In this document: in pieces, positions 32,587-41,668 of the stretch
How positions within the stretch are numbered: the stretch's first letter is position 1
How the letters are laid out: each line of letters starts with the position of its first letter
NCBI RefSeq assembly: GCF_902497855.1
Contig: NZ_CABVHU010000007.1
Coordinates: 248,001-312,000 of the forward strand
Length of the DNA: 64,000 nt
Source: Pseudomonas fluorescens
GTDB lineage: Bacteria > Pseudomonadota > Gammaproteobacteria > Pseudomonadales > Pseudomonadaceae
Direction: 5' to 3'
The notes under the pieces: model-generated
Told to the model about the DNA's origin: nothing
Databases searched by the model: none
The model's input: only the letters and a program-made list of their open reading frames with translations
Position numbers and translations under genes: made by a program

Positions 32587-33990
32587 ATGACCATGCAGCA
32601 TCCAGCACGCATTGAACTCTGGGCCATCCTGCGGCTGGCGGGGCCGTTGATTGCCTCGCAGTTGGCGCACATGCTGATGGTCCTCACCGACACCTTGATG
32701 ATGGCGCGCCTGAGTCCCGAGGCACTCGCTGGCGGCGGCCTTGGTGCAGCCAGTTATTCATTCGTGTCGATCTTTTGCATAGGCGTCATTGCGGCGGTCG
32801 GCACCCTGGTAGCGATCCGTCAGGGCGCTGGCGACATTGTCGGTGCGGCGCGCCTGACCCAGGCCGGCCTGTGGCTGGCGTGGTTGATGGCGCTGGTGGC
32901 GGGTGTGCTGCTGTGGAACCTCAAACCGGTGCTGCTGCTGTTCGGCCAGACCGAAACCAACGTCGAGGCGGCCGGGCAATTCCTGCTGGTCCTGCCGTTT
33001 GCCCTGCCCGGCTATTTGAGCTTCATGGCCCTGCGCGGTTTCACCAGCGCCATCGGCCGCGCGACGCCGGTGATGGTCATCAGCCTCGGCGGCACGGTGG
33101 CCAACTTCCTGCTCAACTATGCGTTGATCACCGGCATGTTCGGCCTGCCGAAAATGGGTCTGGTGGGCATCGGCCTGGTGACGGCGATCGTTGCCAACCT
33201 CATGGCGCTGGCGCTCGCTCTGCACATCCGTCGGCATCCGGCCTACGACGCTTATCCACTGCGCCAGGGCCTGTCGCGGCCCAACCGCCAGTACCTGAAG
33301 GAACTGTGGCGCCTCGGCCTGCCCATTGGCGGCACCTACGCGGTGGAAGTCGGGCTGTTTGCCTTCGCGGCGCTGTGCATGGGCACCATGGGCAGTACGC
33401 AATTGGCGGCGCATCAGATCGCCCTGCAGATCGTCTCGGTGGCGTTCATGATCCCGGCGGGGCTTTCCTATGCGATCACCATGCGCATCGGCCAGCACTA
33501 CGGTGCGGGGCAACTGTTGGGCGCGCGGCTGGCCGGACGGGTTGGTATTGCTTTCGGGGCCGCGGCAATGCTGGGCTTTGCGATGGTTTTCTGGCTGCTG
33601 CCGAATCAGTTGATCGGCTTGTTCCTGGACCACAACGACCCGGCATTTCGCGAGGTCATCGACCTGGCGGTGAGTCTGTTGGCGGTAGCGGCATGGTTTG
33701 AGCTGTTCGACGGCACGCAAACCATCGCCATGGGCTGCATTCGCGGGCTCAAGGATGCCAAGACCACGTTCCTGGTGGGATTGGGCTGCTATTGGCTGAT
33801 TGGTGCGCCAGCCGCCTGGTGGATGGCTTTCCATTTGGATGGGGGACCGACGGGCGTCTGGTGGGGGTTGGCGCTGGGGCTGGCGTGTGCGGCGGTGAGC
33901 CTGACGCTGGCGTTTGAATGGAAGATGAAGCGGATGATTCGGCGTGAGCCTTCGTCAGGGGCCAACTTCCAAATCGCCCAGGCCGACTGA
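32587..33990 (+). CDS. MATE family efflux transporter, NorM-like
   Basis: 467 residues with twelve predicted membrane helices. The N-half starts LRLAGPLIASQLAHMLMVLTDTLMMARLSPEALAGGGLG, the usual NorM opening, and the second half repeats the fold (LWRLGLPIGGTYAVEVGLFAFAALCMGTMGSTQLAAHQIALQ). NorM pumps expel cationic drugs in exchange for Na+ or H+. ATG codons at 32587 and 32593 and a GTG at 32584 are all possible; ribosome sites are weak, so the start is uncertain by three codons. Confidence 0.9.
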   Translation: MTMQHPARIELWAILRLAGPLIASQLAHMLMVLTDTLMMARLSPEALAGGGLGAASYSFVSIFCIGVIAAVGTLVAIRQGAGDIVGAARLTQAGLWLAWLMALVAGVLLWNLKPVLLLFGQTETNVEAAGQFLLVLPFALPGYLSFMALRGFTSAIGRATPVMVISLGGTVANFLLNYALITGMFGLPKMGLVGIGLVTAIVANLMALALALHIRRHPAYDAYPLRQGLSRPNRQYLKELWRLGLPIGGTYAVEVGLFAFAALCMGTMGSTQLAAHQIALQIVSVAFMIPAGLSYAITMRIGQHYGAGQLLGARLAGRVGIAFGAAAMLGFAMVFWLLPNQLIGLFLDHNDPAFREVIDLAVSLLAVAAWFELFDGTQTIAMGCIRGLKDAKTTFLVGLGCYWLIGAPAAWWMAFHLDGGPTGVWWGLALGLACAAVSLTLAFEWKMKRMIRREPSSGANFQIAQAD

Positions 33991-33994
33991 GATC

Positions 33995-34084
33995 CCCTGT
34001 AGGAGCTGGCTTGCCAGCGAAGGTGGGTCAGCCACATCGATGTCGACTGACACTCCTTCGCTGGCAAGCCAGCTCCTACAGGGG
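33995..34084. repeat. REP doublet, GCTGGCTTGCCAGCGA type
   Basis: CCTGTAGGAGCTGGCTTGCC and exact inverse GGCAAGCCAGCTCCTACAGG with a 34-base spacer. A well-preserved REPIN between convergent genes. Confidence 0.93.
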
Positions 34085-34156
34085 TTGTGGCGGCCGTCAG
34101 ACCGCCATGACCCTCTGGGTTGCGGTGACCGTCAGATACAGGGGCTGCGGTTGCAA

Positions 34157-35830
34157 TCAGACCACCACATCCATCATCGACTGCTGACCGCCACCAAACG
34201 TCAGATACTCAATCAACTCCGCCAACGGCAACGGCTTGCTGATCAGATACCCCTGCACCTGATTACACCCAAACCCGCGCAACAGACTCAGCTGCTCCGG
34301 CGTTTCCACACCTTCGGCGACCACGTCGAGATTGAGGTTGTGTGCCAGGTTGATCATCGCATGCACCAGTTTGCGATTCTCTTCGCGCTGTTCCATGCCG
34401 CCGACAAAGCTCTTGTCGATTTTCAGCAAAGCAATCGGCAGGCTGTTGAGGTGCACGAACGAAGAGAATCCGGTGCCGAAGTCGTCCAGGGAGAAACGTA
34501 CCCCCAGGCGCCCCAGGGCATCCATGGTCTGTTTCACCAGATCGCTGCGACGCATGACCGCGGTTTCGGTCAGTTCGAACTCCAGCCACTGCGCCTCGAC
34601 GCCGCGCTCGGCAATCAGCCGGCTCAGGGTCGACAGCAATTGGCTGTCCTGAAACTGCCGGAACGACAGGTTGATCGCCATGTGCAACGCCGGCAAGCCC
34701 CGTTCGCGCAGTGCCTGCATGTCCCGCAAGGCGCGGGAAATTACCCAGTAACCCAGGGGCACGATCAAACCGCTTTGCTCGGCCAGCGGCACGAATTCGC
34801 TCGGTGGCAGCAAGCCGCGTTCAGCATGCCGCCAGCGCACCAGGGCTTCGAGACCGACGATGTGCCCGTCCTCGAGGTTCAGCCGTGGTTGGTAGTGCAG
34901 CTCCAGCTCATCGCGACGCAAGGCCCGGCGCAGCTCACTTTCCAGGTCAGCCATGCTGCGGGCATTGCGATTGATGCGTTCGTTGAAGATGTGAAAGGTG
35001 CAGCCCTGTGTGCTCTTGGCCTGCTGCATGGCAATGTGCGCGTGCCACATCAGCGGGTCGGCACCAGCCTGGGCCCGGGCGTGGGCAATACCGAGACTGG
35101 AGCCGATCAGCAGGCTTTCGCCGTCGATCCAATAGGGCTCTGCCAGCGCTTCGGTGATCCGTTCGGCCATCCACTCGGCGCGTTCGGGCGCGCGACGGGT
35201 GTCGATCAGCAAGGCAAATTCATCACTGCCCAACCGCGCCAGCTGATCGCCGGCTTCGAGTTGGCTTTTGAGCCGAGCGACCACTTGCAGGATCAATCGG
35301 TCACCGGCCTGATGGCCGAGGGAATCGTTGGCATGACGGAAGTTGTCGAGGTCGAGGTGGCCGAGCGCCAGGCCGCGGCCTTCGTTTTCCGCCAGCCGCG
35401 CTGTCAGCAAGGTCTGGAACCCCTGGCGATTGGCGATACCAGTCAGCGGGTCTTGCTCGGCCAGGCGCTGCAGCGTGTTTTCCAGCACGCCGCGCTCACG
35501 CACATGGCGCAGGCACCGGCGCAGCATGCCCGCATCCAGCAGATCGCGCACCAGCCAGTCGCTCACACCATCGGGCGGCGACAGCGGCTCATGTTCGAGC
35601 AGCAATACCGTCGGCAGACTGCAACGACCCGGCTGGGGCTGGAGTGCCGGGATCGTCAATAACACCGCGCTGCGATTGTCATCGAACAGACGGCTGACCG
35701 ACTCCCAGCTCGGCGCGCTGATCAGCACGGCCGAGCTCCCCATCGGAGCCAGACACTCGCGCAACAACGCCGCCCACCCCGGCTCTTCGGCCAGCAGCAG
35801 CAAACGCAAGGGTTCGACAGGCGTAGACAA
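34157..35830 (-). CDS. proE: GGDEF-EAL protein, ProE-like c-di-GMP phosphodiesterase
   Basis: 557 residues: an N-terminal receiver-like region (about 1-115) without an obvious phosphoacceptor, a GGDEF domain whose signature is GSDEF (201-205) with no RxxD inhibitory site, and an EAL domain with EAL at 328-330, LTET, DDFGTGFSS, IKIDKSF-like LLKIDKSFV and AEGVET, so the phosphodiesterase residues look complete. The length and location (between a MATE gene and rep) equal those of P. aeruginosa PA5295/ProE, a very active c-di-GMP phosphodiesterase. I expect c-di-GMP breakdown, with the GGDEF domain regulatory at most. Confidence 0.88.
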   Translation of the reverse strand: MSTPVEPLRLLLLAEEPGWAALLRECLAPMGSSAVLISAPSWESVSRLFDDNRSAVLLTIPALQPQPGRCSLPTVLLLEHEPLSPPDGVSDWLVRDLLDAGMLRRCLRHVRERGVLENTLQRLAEQDPLTGIANRQGFQTLLTARLAENEGRGLALGHLDLDNFRHANDSLGHQAGDRLILQVVARLKSQLEAGDQLARLGSDEFALLIDTRRAPERAEWMAERITEALAEPYWIDGESLLIGSSLGIAHARAQAGADPLMWHAHIAMQQAKSTQGCTFHIFNERINRNARSMADLESELRRALRRDELELHYQPRLNLEDGHIVGLEALVRWRHAERGLLPPSEFVPLAEQSGLIVPLGYWVISRALRDMQALRERGLPALHMAINLSFRQFQDSQLLSTLSRLIAERGVEAQWLEFELTETAVMRRSDLVKQTMDALGRLGVRFSLDDFGTGFSSFVHLNSLPIALLKIDKSFVGGMEQREENRKLVHAMINLAHNLNLDVVAEGVETPEQLSLLRGFGCNQVQGYLISKPLPLAELIEYLTFGGGQQSMMDVVV

Positions 35831-35919
35831 GCTGGCTCCCCAGACTCTGCAATGATGTAGGCGGCGGGCATTATGCAGCGCCGGTCACCAATGACCAAAT
35901 GACATGGTTGTCAAACGCG

Positions 35920-35961
35920 GCGTTGAATTCGAATTTTGAACATTAGTCGCAAATTCAACGC
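35920..35961. promoter_or_regulatory. Inverted repeat between proE and rep
   Basis: Exact 10-base arms GCGTTGAATT (35920-35929) and AATTCAACGC (35952-35961) with 22 bases between. It lies in the 261-base divergent gap, about 90 bases from proE and 130 from rep. Operator or cruciform; regulator unknown. Confidence 0.45.
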
Positions 35962-36091
35962 GCATCCTGCGTGAAAGTAACAAAACCGGCAATTGGCGAA
36001 AGCGTGCTACGTCACAAGTCGGAGAGAGCAGCACAATTCGCTGAGCCTGTTAAAATGCCGGCCCATTTCGCAAACGACTCCTTTATTTCGT

Positions 36092-38101
36092 ATGTCCCGA
36101 CTCAATCCCCGGCAGCAAGAAGCCGTGAGCTACGTCGGCGGCCCTCTTTTGGTGCTCGCCGGCGCAGGCTCCGGCAAGACCAGCGTGATCACGCGCAAGA
36201 TCGCGCACTTGATCCAGAACTGCGGCATCCGCGCCCAGTACATCGTCGCCATGACCTTTACCAACAAGGCCGCGCGCGAGATGAAAGAACGGGTCGGCAC
36301 CCTGCTCAAGGGCGGCGAAGGCCGCGGCCTGACGGTGTGCACCTTTCACAACCTGGGCCTGAACATCATCCGCAAGGAACATGTTCGCCTGGGATACAAG
36401 CCGGGCTTTTCGATCTTTGACGAGACCGACGTCAAAGCCTTGATGACCGACATCATGCAGAAGGAATACTCGGGCGACGACGGCGTCGACGAGATCAAGA
36501 ACATGATCGGCTCCTGGAAAAACGACCTGATCCTGCCGCCCGAAGCCCTGGAAAATGCGCGCAACCCCAAGGAGCAGACCGCCGCCATCGTCTATACCCA
36601 CTATCAGCGCACGCTCAAGGCGTTCAACGCAGTGGACTTCGACGACCTGATCCTGCTGCCGGTAAAACTTTTCCAGGAGCACGCCGACATCCTGGAAAAG
36701 TGGCAGAACAAAGTCCGTTACCTGCTGGTGGACGAATACCAGGACACCAACGCCAGTCAATATCTGCTGGTGAAGCTGCTGATCGGCACCCGTAACCAGT
36801 TCACCGTGGTCGGCGACGACGACCAGTCGATCTACGCCTGGCGCGGCGCCCGCCCGGAAAACCTGATGTTGCTCAAGGACGATTACCCGTCCCTGAAAGT
36901 CGTCATGCTCGAGCAGAACTACCGCTCCACCAGCCGCATCCTGCGCTGCGCCAACGTGCTGATCTCGAATAACCCGCACGAATTCGAAAAGCAGCTGTGG
37001 AGTGAAATGGGTCACGGCGACGAGATCCGTGTGATCCGCTGTCGCAACGAAGACGCCGAAGCCGAGCGCGTGGCCGTGGAAATCCTCAGCCTGCACTTGC
37101 GCACCGATCGGCCATACAGCGATTTCGCGATCCTGTATCGCGGTAATTACCAGGCCAAGTTGATCGAGCTGAAGTTGCAGCATCACCAGGTTCCTTATCG
37201 ATTGTCCGGCGGCAACAGCTTTTTCGGACGTCAGGAAGTGAAAGACCTGATGGCGTACTTCCGCCTGATCGTGAACCCGGATGACGACAACGCCTTCCTG
37301 CGGGTGATCAACGTCCCACGCCGGGAAATCGGTTCGACCACACTGGAAAAGCTAGGCAACTACGCCACCGAACGAAAAATCTCGATGTACGCCGCTACGG
37401 ACGAAATCGGCCTGGGCGAACACCTGGATGCCCGCTTCACCGATCGCCTGTCGCGCTTCAAGCGCTTCATGGACAGGGTCCGCGAGCAGTGCGCCGGTGA
37501 AGACCCGATCTCCGCCCTGCGCAGCATGGTCATGGACATCGACTATGAGAACTGGCTGCGCACCAACAGTTCCAGCGACAAGGCCGCCGATTACCGCATG
37601 GGTAACGTCTGGTTCCTGATCGAGGCGTTGAAGAACACCCTCGAGAAAGACGAAGAAGGCGAGATGACCGTCGAAGATGCTATCGGCAAGCTCGTGCTGC
37701 GCGACATGCTGGAACGTCAGCAGGAAGAGGAAGACGGCGCCGAAGGCGTGCAGATGATGACTTTGCATGCCTCCAAGGGCCTGGAGTTTCCCTACGTGTT
37801 CATCATGGGCATGGAGGAGGAAATCCTCCCGCACCGCTCCAGCATCGAAGCCGACACCATCGAGGAAGAACGCCGCCTGGCCTACGTCGGAATTACCCGT
37901 GCGCGTCAGACACTGGCCTTCACCTTCGCCGCCAAGCGCAAGCAATACGGCGAGATCATCGACTGCGCACCGAGCCGTTTCCTCGATGAACTGCCGCCGG
38001 ACGACCTGGCCTGGGAAGGCAACGACGACACCCCGACCGAAGTCAAAGCCGTGCGCGGCAATTCGGCATTGGCGGATATACGCGCGATGTTAAAGCGCTA
38101 G
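36092..38101 (+). CDS. rep: ATP-dependent DNA helicase Rep
   Basis: 669 residues from ATG 36092 (MSRLNPRQQEAVSYVGGPLLVLAGAGSGKTSVITRKIAHLI), normal for Rep. Superfamily 1A motifs are all visible: Walker A GAGSGKTS, TFTNKAAREMKER, LLVDEYQDTN, GDDDQSIYAWRGA, EQNYRST, TLHASKGLEFPYVF and VGITRARQTL. Rep unwinds DNA 3' to 5' and clears proteins ahead of replication forks. An in-frame start 33 codons upstream is not homologous. Confidence 0.97.
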   Translation: MSRLNPRQQEAVSYVGGPLLVLAGAGSGKTSVITRKIAHLIQNCGIRAQYIVAMTFTNKAAREMKERVGTLLKGGEGRGLTVCTFHNLGLNIIRKEHVRLGYKPGFSIFDETDVKALMTDIMQKEYSGDDGVDEIKNMIGSWKNDLILPPEALENARNPKEQTAAIVYTHYQRTLKAFNAVDFDDLILLPVKLFQEHADILEKWQNKVRYLLVDEYQDTNASQYLLVKLLIGTRNQFTVVGDDDQSIYAWRGARPENLMLLKDDYPSLKVVMLEQNYRSTSRILRCANVLISNNPHEFEKQLWSEMGHGDEIRVIRCRNEDAEAERVAVEILSLHLRTDRPYSDFAILYRGNYQAKLIELKLQHHQVPYRLSGGNSFFGRQEVKDLMAYFRLIVNPDDDNAFLRVINVPRREIGSTTLEKLGNYATERKISMYAATDEIGLGEHLDARFTDRLSRFKRFMDRVREQCAGEDPISALRSMVMDIDYENWLRTNSSSDKAADYRMGNVWFLIEALKNTLEKDEEGEMTVEDAIGKLVLRDMLERQQEEEDGAEGVQMMTLHASKGLEFPYVFIMGMEEEILPHRSSIEADTIEEERRLAYVGITRARQTLAFTFAAKRKQYGEIIDCAPSRFLDELPPDDLAWEGNDDTPTEVKAVRGNSALADIRAMLKR

Positions 38102-38174
38102 AATTGACTACTTTTTAACCAAGCACTTTTTACGAGCCAGGCGCCCGCCCGTTGCGCCAACTGAGGAAGCTGTT

Positions 38175-38747
38175 GTGGAAGCACTGCACAAGAAAATCCG
38201 CGAAGAAGGCATCGTGCTTTCCGACCAGGTCCTGAAAGTCGATGCCTTTCTGAACCATCAGATCGATCCGGCCCTGATGAAGCTGATCGGCGACGAATTC
38301 GCCACGCTGTTCAAGGACTCGGGCATCACCAAGATCGTCACCATCGAAGCCTCAGGCATTGCCCCGGCGATCATGACCGGTCTGAACCTCGGGGTGCCGG
38401 TGATTTTCGCGCGCAAGCATCAGTCCCTGACCCTGACCGAAAACCTGCTGTCGGCGACCGTTTACTCGTTCACCAAGCAGACTGAAAGCACCGTGGCGAT
38501 CTCTCCGCGCCACCTGACCAGCAGCGATCGCGTGCTGATCATCGATGACTTTCTGGCCAATGGTAAGGCGTCACAAGCGCTGATTTCGATCATCAAACAG
38601 GCCGGCGCTACCGTGGCGGGCCTGGGGATCGTGATCGAGAAGTCGTTCCAGGGTGGGCGTGCGGAGCTGGATGCGCAGGGTTATCGGGTTGAATCCCTGG
38701 CTCGCGTGCAGTCGCTGGCTGGCGGCGTTGTGACCTTCATCGAGTAA
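38175..38747 (+). CDS. xpt: Xanthine phosphoribosyltransferase
   Basis: 190 residues from a GTG at 38175 preceded by GAGGAAG. MEALHKKIREEGIVLSDQVLKVDAFLNHQIDP and the PRPP loop RVLIIDDFLANGKASQALISI identify Xpt, which salvages xanthine to XMP. It is 73 bases after rep. No purine riboswitch is visible in that short gap, unlike xpt genes of Firmicutes. Confidence 0.94.
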   Translation: MEALHKKIREEGIVLSDQVLKVDAFLNHQIDPALMKLIGDEFATLFKDSGITKIVTIEASGIAPAIMTGLNLGVPVIFARKHQSLTLTENLLSATVYSFTKQTESTVAISPRHLTSSDRVLIIDDFLANGKASQALISIIKQAGATVAGLGIVIEKSFQGGRAELDAQGYRVESLARVQSLAGGVVTFIE

Positions 38748-38765
38748 CCCCCCGACGCCGCAACC

Positions 38766-38861
38766 CCTGTAGGAGCTGGCTTGCCAGCGAAAGCGGTGTG
38801 TCAGTCGACACATGTATTAACTGACCCACCGCCTTCGCTGGCAAGCCAGCTCCTACAGGGG
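38766..38861. repeat. REP doublet, GCTGGCTTGCCAGCGA type
   Basis: CCTGTAGGAGCTGGCTTGCC and exact inverse GGCAAGCCAGCTCCTACAGG, spacer about 45 bases, between convergent xpt and the acetyl-CoA hydrolase gene. Confidence 0.93.
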
Positions 38862-38874
38862 ACCGTGTCGGCTG

Positions 38875-40797
38875 TTATTGCGCGGTGGCCTTCAGGCCGG
38901 TGAGCAATAGCCGCTGGAACAAATCCTCTTTCAGCCCTTGCGGGTCAGTCAGCTGCATTCGCTCCAGATGCTCGGGATAAGTCGAAGGCTCCGGAGCATC
39001 CAGCGCAGCCTTGCCCAACTCCAGAATCTCGGCGAGCTTGAACTTGCTCTTCAACCAGTTCAGCGCCCGCAACACATCCCGCTCCACCCCGGTGAAATCA
39101 CACCCCAGGGGATACTCCGGGAACAGATTCGGATGCTGCGCCTGAATCGCCTGCAAACGCTGGGGATTGTTATCCGCAAACCGTGGATCGAGGCGGAAGT
39201 CTTTCGGCAATTTGCCAACGTTCTGCGCCTGCTCGATCAACCCTGGCTGAAAGCGTGAGTCGCTGATGTTCAGCAATGCCTCGATCACTGCCTCATCCGT
39301 CTTGCCGCGCAAATCGGCGATGCCGTATTCAGTCACCACGATGTCCCGAAGGTGCCGCGGGATCGTGCAATGGCCGTATTCCCAGACGATGTTCGAACTG
39401 ACGTCACCCCCCGACTCGCGCCAGCTGCGCAATAGCAGCACCGAACGCGCACCTTCCAGCGCATGGCCCTGGGCAACAAAGTTGTACTGCCCGCCCACAC
39501 CGCTGAGCACCCGCCCGTCTTCCAGCTGATCCGCCACCCCGGCCCCCAACAGGGTCATGGTGAACACGGTATTGATAAAGCGCGCATCGAGGCGCTGCAG
39601 ACGCTTGAGCTCTTCCTGACCATAGAGCTCGTTGATGTAGCTGATGCGGGTCATGTTGAATGCGAGCCGCTTGCTCTGGGGCAAATCGCGCAAGCGCTCG
39701 TAGAAAGTGCGCGGCCCGAGGAAGAAGCCGCCATGGACGCAGATGCCGTCAGTCTGCGCGGCCTCATCCAGGGTGCCGGCATTCGCCTGTTGCTGGGTCG
39801 GCACATCGGGGTAGACCTTGCGCCGCACGATCCCGGCATCCGCCAGCACCAGCAAGCCGTTGACGAACATTTCGCTGCAGCCGTAAAGGCCCTTGGCGAA
39901 GGGTTCGACGCCGCCTTCACGGTCGATCAGTTGCGCCCACTGGCTGAGATTGATGTCCGCAAGCAAGGCCTTGTAGCCGTCATTGTCGGCTTGTCGCGCC
40001 AGCAGCGCGGCGGTCAGGGCATCGCCCATAGCGCCGATGCCGACCTGCAAGGTGCCGCCATCGCGCACCAGCGTGCTGGCGTGCAGGCCAATGAAGTGAT
40101 CCTGAAAACCCACCGGCATGTTCGGCGTGGAGAACAATGTCGTGCTGTCTTTCTCGTCAATCAACAGGTCGAAGGCATCGATGCCGATTTCCGCGTCGCC
40201 GGGCATGTACGGCAAGTCGTTGTGCACCTGCCCTAACAGCAGGATCGTCTCCCCTGCCGCACGGCGCTTGGCGATCATCGGGAACAGGTCGAGGGTGATG
40301 TCCGGGTTACAGCTCAGGCTCAGGCGGTCGGGGTGCTCGCTGTGACTCGCCACCAACTGCGCCACCAGGTTCAAGCCTGCGGCATTGATGTCCCGGGCGG
40401 CGTGACTGTAGTTGCTGCTGACGTAATCGCGCTGGGCCGGTGCACTGTTGAGCAGGCTGCCAGGCTGCAGAAAGAATTGCTGGATACGAATGTTGGGCGG
40501 CAGCTTGTCCTTGTGCAGGCCCGCAAGGAAATCCAGTTCCGGATAGTCGCCGAAAACCCGTTCGATAAAGGGTTCGAGGAAGCACTTTTGCAGGCCGTCG
40601 CCTAACGCAGGGCGGCCGAGGCACAGGGCGGTGTAAATGGTCAGCTGCCGTTCGGGCAGTTGTGCAACGCGTTGATACAGCGCGTTGACGAAGTGGTTGG
40701 GTTTGCCCAGGCCGAGGGGCAGGCCCATGTGGATATGCGCCGGCAATCGTGCCAACACGTCATCGACCGCCTGCTCGATAGAACACAGCTGCACCAT
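38875..40797 (-). CDS. Acetyl-CoA hydrolase/transferase family protein
   Basis: 640 residues from ATG 40797, which has AGGGAGG at good spacing. The C-terminal two thirds fit the acetyl-CoA hydrolase/CoA-transferase fold (NKDxxG-like YKALLADINLSQWAQLIDREGG, then GIGAMGDALTAALL and VTEYGIADLRGKTDEAVIEALLNIS, where the glutamate that carries CoA is expected in TEYG). It is longer than typical 500-residue succinyl-CoA:acetate transferases, with inserted segments around residues 340-420. Substrate is unknown. The open frame runs 31 codons further upstream without homology. Confidence 0.85.
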   Translation of the reverse strand: MVQLCSIEQAVDDVLARLPAHIHMGLPLGLGKPNHFVNALYQRVAQLPERQLTIYTALCLGRPALGDGLQKCFLEPFIERVFGDYPELDFLAGLHKDKLPPNIRIQQFFLQPGSLLNSAPAQRDYVSSNYSHAARDINAAGLNLVAQLVASHSEHPDRLSLSCNPDITLDLFPMIAKRRAAGETILLLGQVHNDLPYMPGDAEIGIDAFDLLIDEKDSTTLFSTPNMPVGFQDHFIGLHASTLVRDGGTLQVGIGAMGDALTAALLARQADNDGYKALLADINLSQWAQLIDREGGVEPFAKGLYGCSEMFVNGLLVLADAGIVRRKVYPDVPTQQQANAGTLDEAAQTDGICVHGGFFLGPRTFYERLRDLPQSKRLAFNMTRISYINELYGQEELKRLQRLDARFINTVFTMTLLGAGVADQLEDGRVLSGVGGQYNFVAQGHALEGARSVLLLRSWRESGGDVSSNIVWEYGHCTIPRHLRDIVVTEYGIADLRGKTDEAVIEALLNISDSRFQPGLIEQAQNVGKLPKDFRLDPRFADNNPQRLQAIQAQHPNLFPEYPLGCDFTGVERDVLRALNWLKSKFKLAEILELGKAALDAPEPSTYPEHLERMQLTDPQGLKEDLFQRLLLTGLKATAQ

Positions 40798-40859
40798 CTG
40801 ATCCTCCCTTACGTTCCGTGAATGGGGATTAGACCGAGCTTGCCATAATGCCGGCCAAT

Positions 40860-40959
40860 GTAGGAGCGAGCTTGCTCGCGATGGACTCAAGAGCGCCGCG
40901 TTTAACCAGCAAATACGCGTTATCGTTAACGACCATCGCGAGCGAGCTCGCTCCTACAG
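40860..40959. repeat. REP doublet, GCGAGCTTGCTCGCGA type
   Basis: GTAGGAGCGAGCTTGCTCGC and inverse GCGAGCGAGCTCGCTCCTAC, spacer about 55 bases containing AACGATAACG-like inverted bases. It lies upstream of the acetyl-CoA hydrolase gene. Confidence 0.9.
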
Positions 40960-41030
40960 TGGACCGCATTCGCTTGGGAGAGCCGGGTCTTTGCTGCAAA
41001 GAATAGTCCCAAGGGCAAATCGCAGACACA

Positions 41031-41056
41031 AAAAAGCCGCTCGCGAGCGGCTTTTT
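41031..41056. terminator. Intrinsic terminator of cytochrome c5 gene
   Basis: Perfect 26-base palindrome: arms AAAAAGCCGCTC and GAGCGGCTTTTT around GC. It lies 17 bases past the cytochrome stop on the minus strand. Confidence 0.9.
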
Positions 41057-41072
41057 CCTTGCAGATGAAGCC

Positions 41073-41498
41073 TTATTTCAGGCCGGACATCTTCTCGATG
41101 GCGCCCTTGAGATCGGCATCGGAGCAATCGGCGCAAGTGCCTTTGGGTGGCATCGCATTGATGCCCGAGATGGCTTTGGCGAGCAACCCGTCAACGCCAC
41201 CTTCTTTCTTGGAGCGTTCGCCCCAAGCCGCGGCATCACCGATTTTCGGCGCGCCCAACAGGCCGGTGCTGTGGCAAGCGTTGCAATGCTTGGCAATCAC
41301 CGAGTCAGGAGTCTTGGCGTCGCCGCCACCCGCGGAAGCGGCCACTTCCATCCCTTTGCACTCTTGGCCTTGTACACAGACTTTGCCGACTGGCTCAAGG
41401 CGTTTTGCAATGTCATCGTTCGTCGCAGCTTGAGCGCTGACTGCCCATAGGGCCAATACGGTTGCTGGTACGGCCAGCATTTTCATAATTAGATTCAC
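41073..41498 (-). CDS. cycB: Cytochrome c5 (class I c-type cytochrome)
   Basis: 141 residues from a GTG at 41498 with GAGGG seven bases upstream (an ATG four codons later is also possible). Signal peptide of about 25 residues ending SAQA, then a single heme motif CNACH and the downstream methionine in INAMPPKG. The extra CADC pair near the C-terminus is typical of cytochrome c5. It carries electrons in the periplasm, probably to a terminal oxidase. The P. aeruginosa gene at this position is cycB. Confidence 0.92.
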   Translation of the reverse strand: MNLIMKMLAVPATVLALWAVSAQAATNDDIAKRLEPVGKVCVQGQECKGMEVAASAGGGDAKTPDSVIAKHCNACHSTGLLGAPKIGDAAAWGERSKKEGGVDGLLAKAISGINAMPPKGTCADCSDADLKGAIEKMSGLK

Positions 41499-41668
41499 GC
41501 GTTCACCCTCAATGGTGGCTAGTCACGCCCACGGCCACGGTTCGCAGGCGGGCGCAAGTATAACGGTAAGCCCGCCACACTGAAACAACCCCAAAGTCGA
41601 AGGGGTCTTGTGGTGCAGCGGAAAAACAGTCCGGGCACCTGCGCCGTGCTGGCAGGGCGCCTCTTTTG

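Noticed and set aside
34157..35830. Annotation as a diguanylate cyclase
   Set aside because: The signature is GSDEF and the inhibitory RxxD is missing, while EAL-domain residues are intact.
38102..38174. Purine riboswitch before xpt
   Set aside because: The 73-base gap has no three-way junction pattern and is too short.
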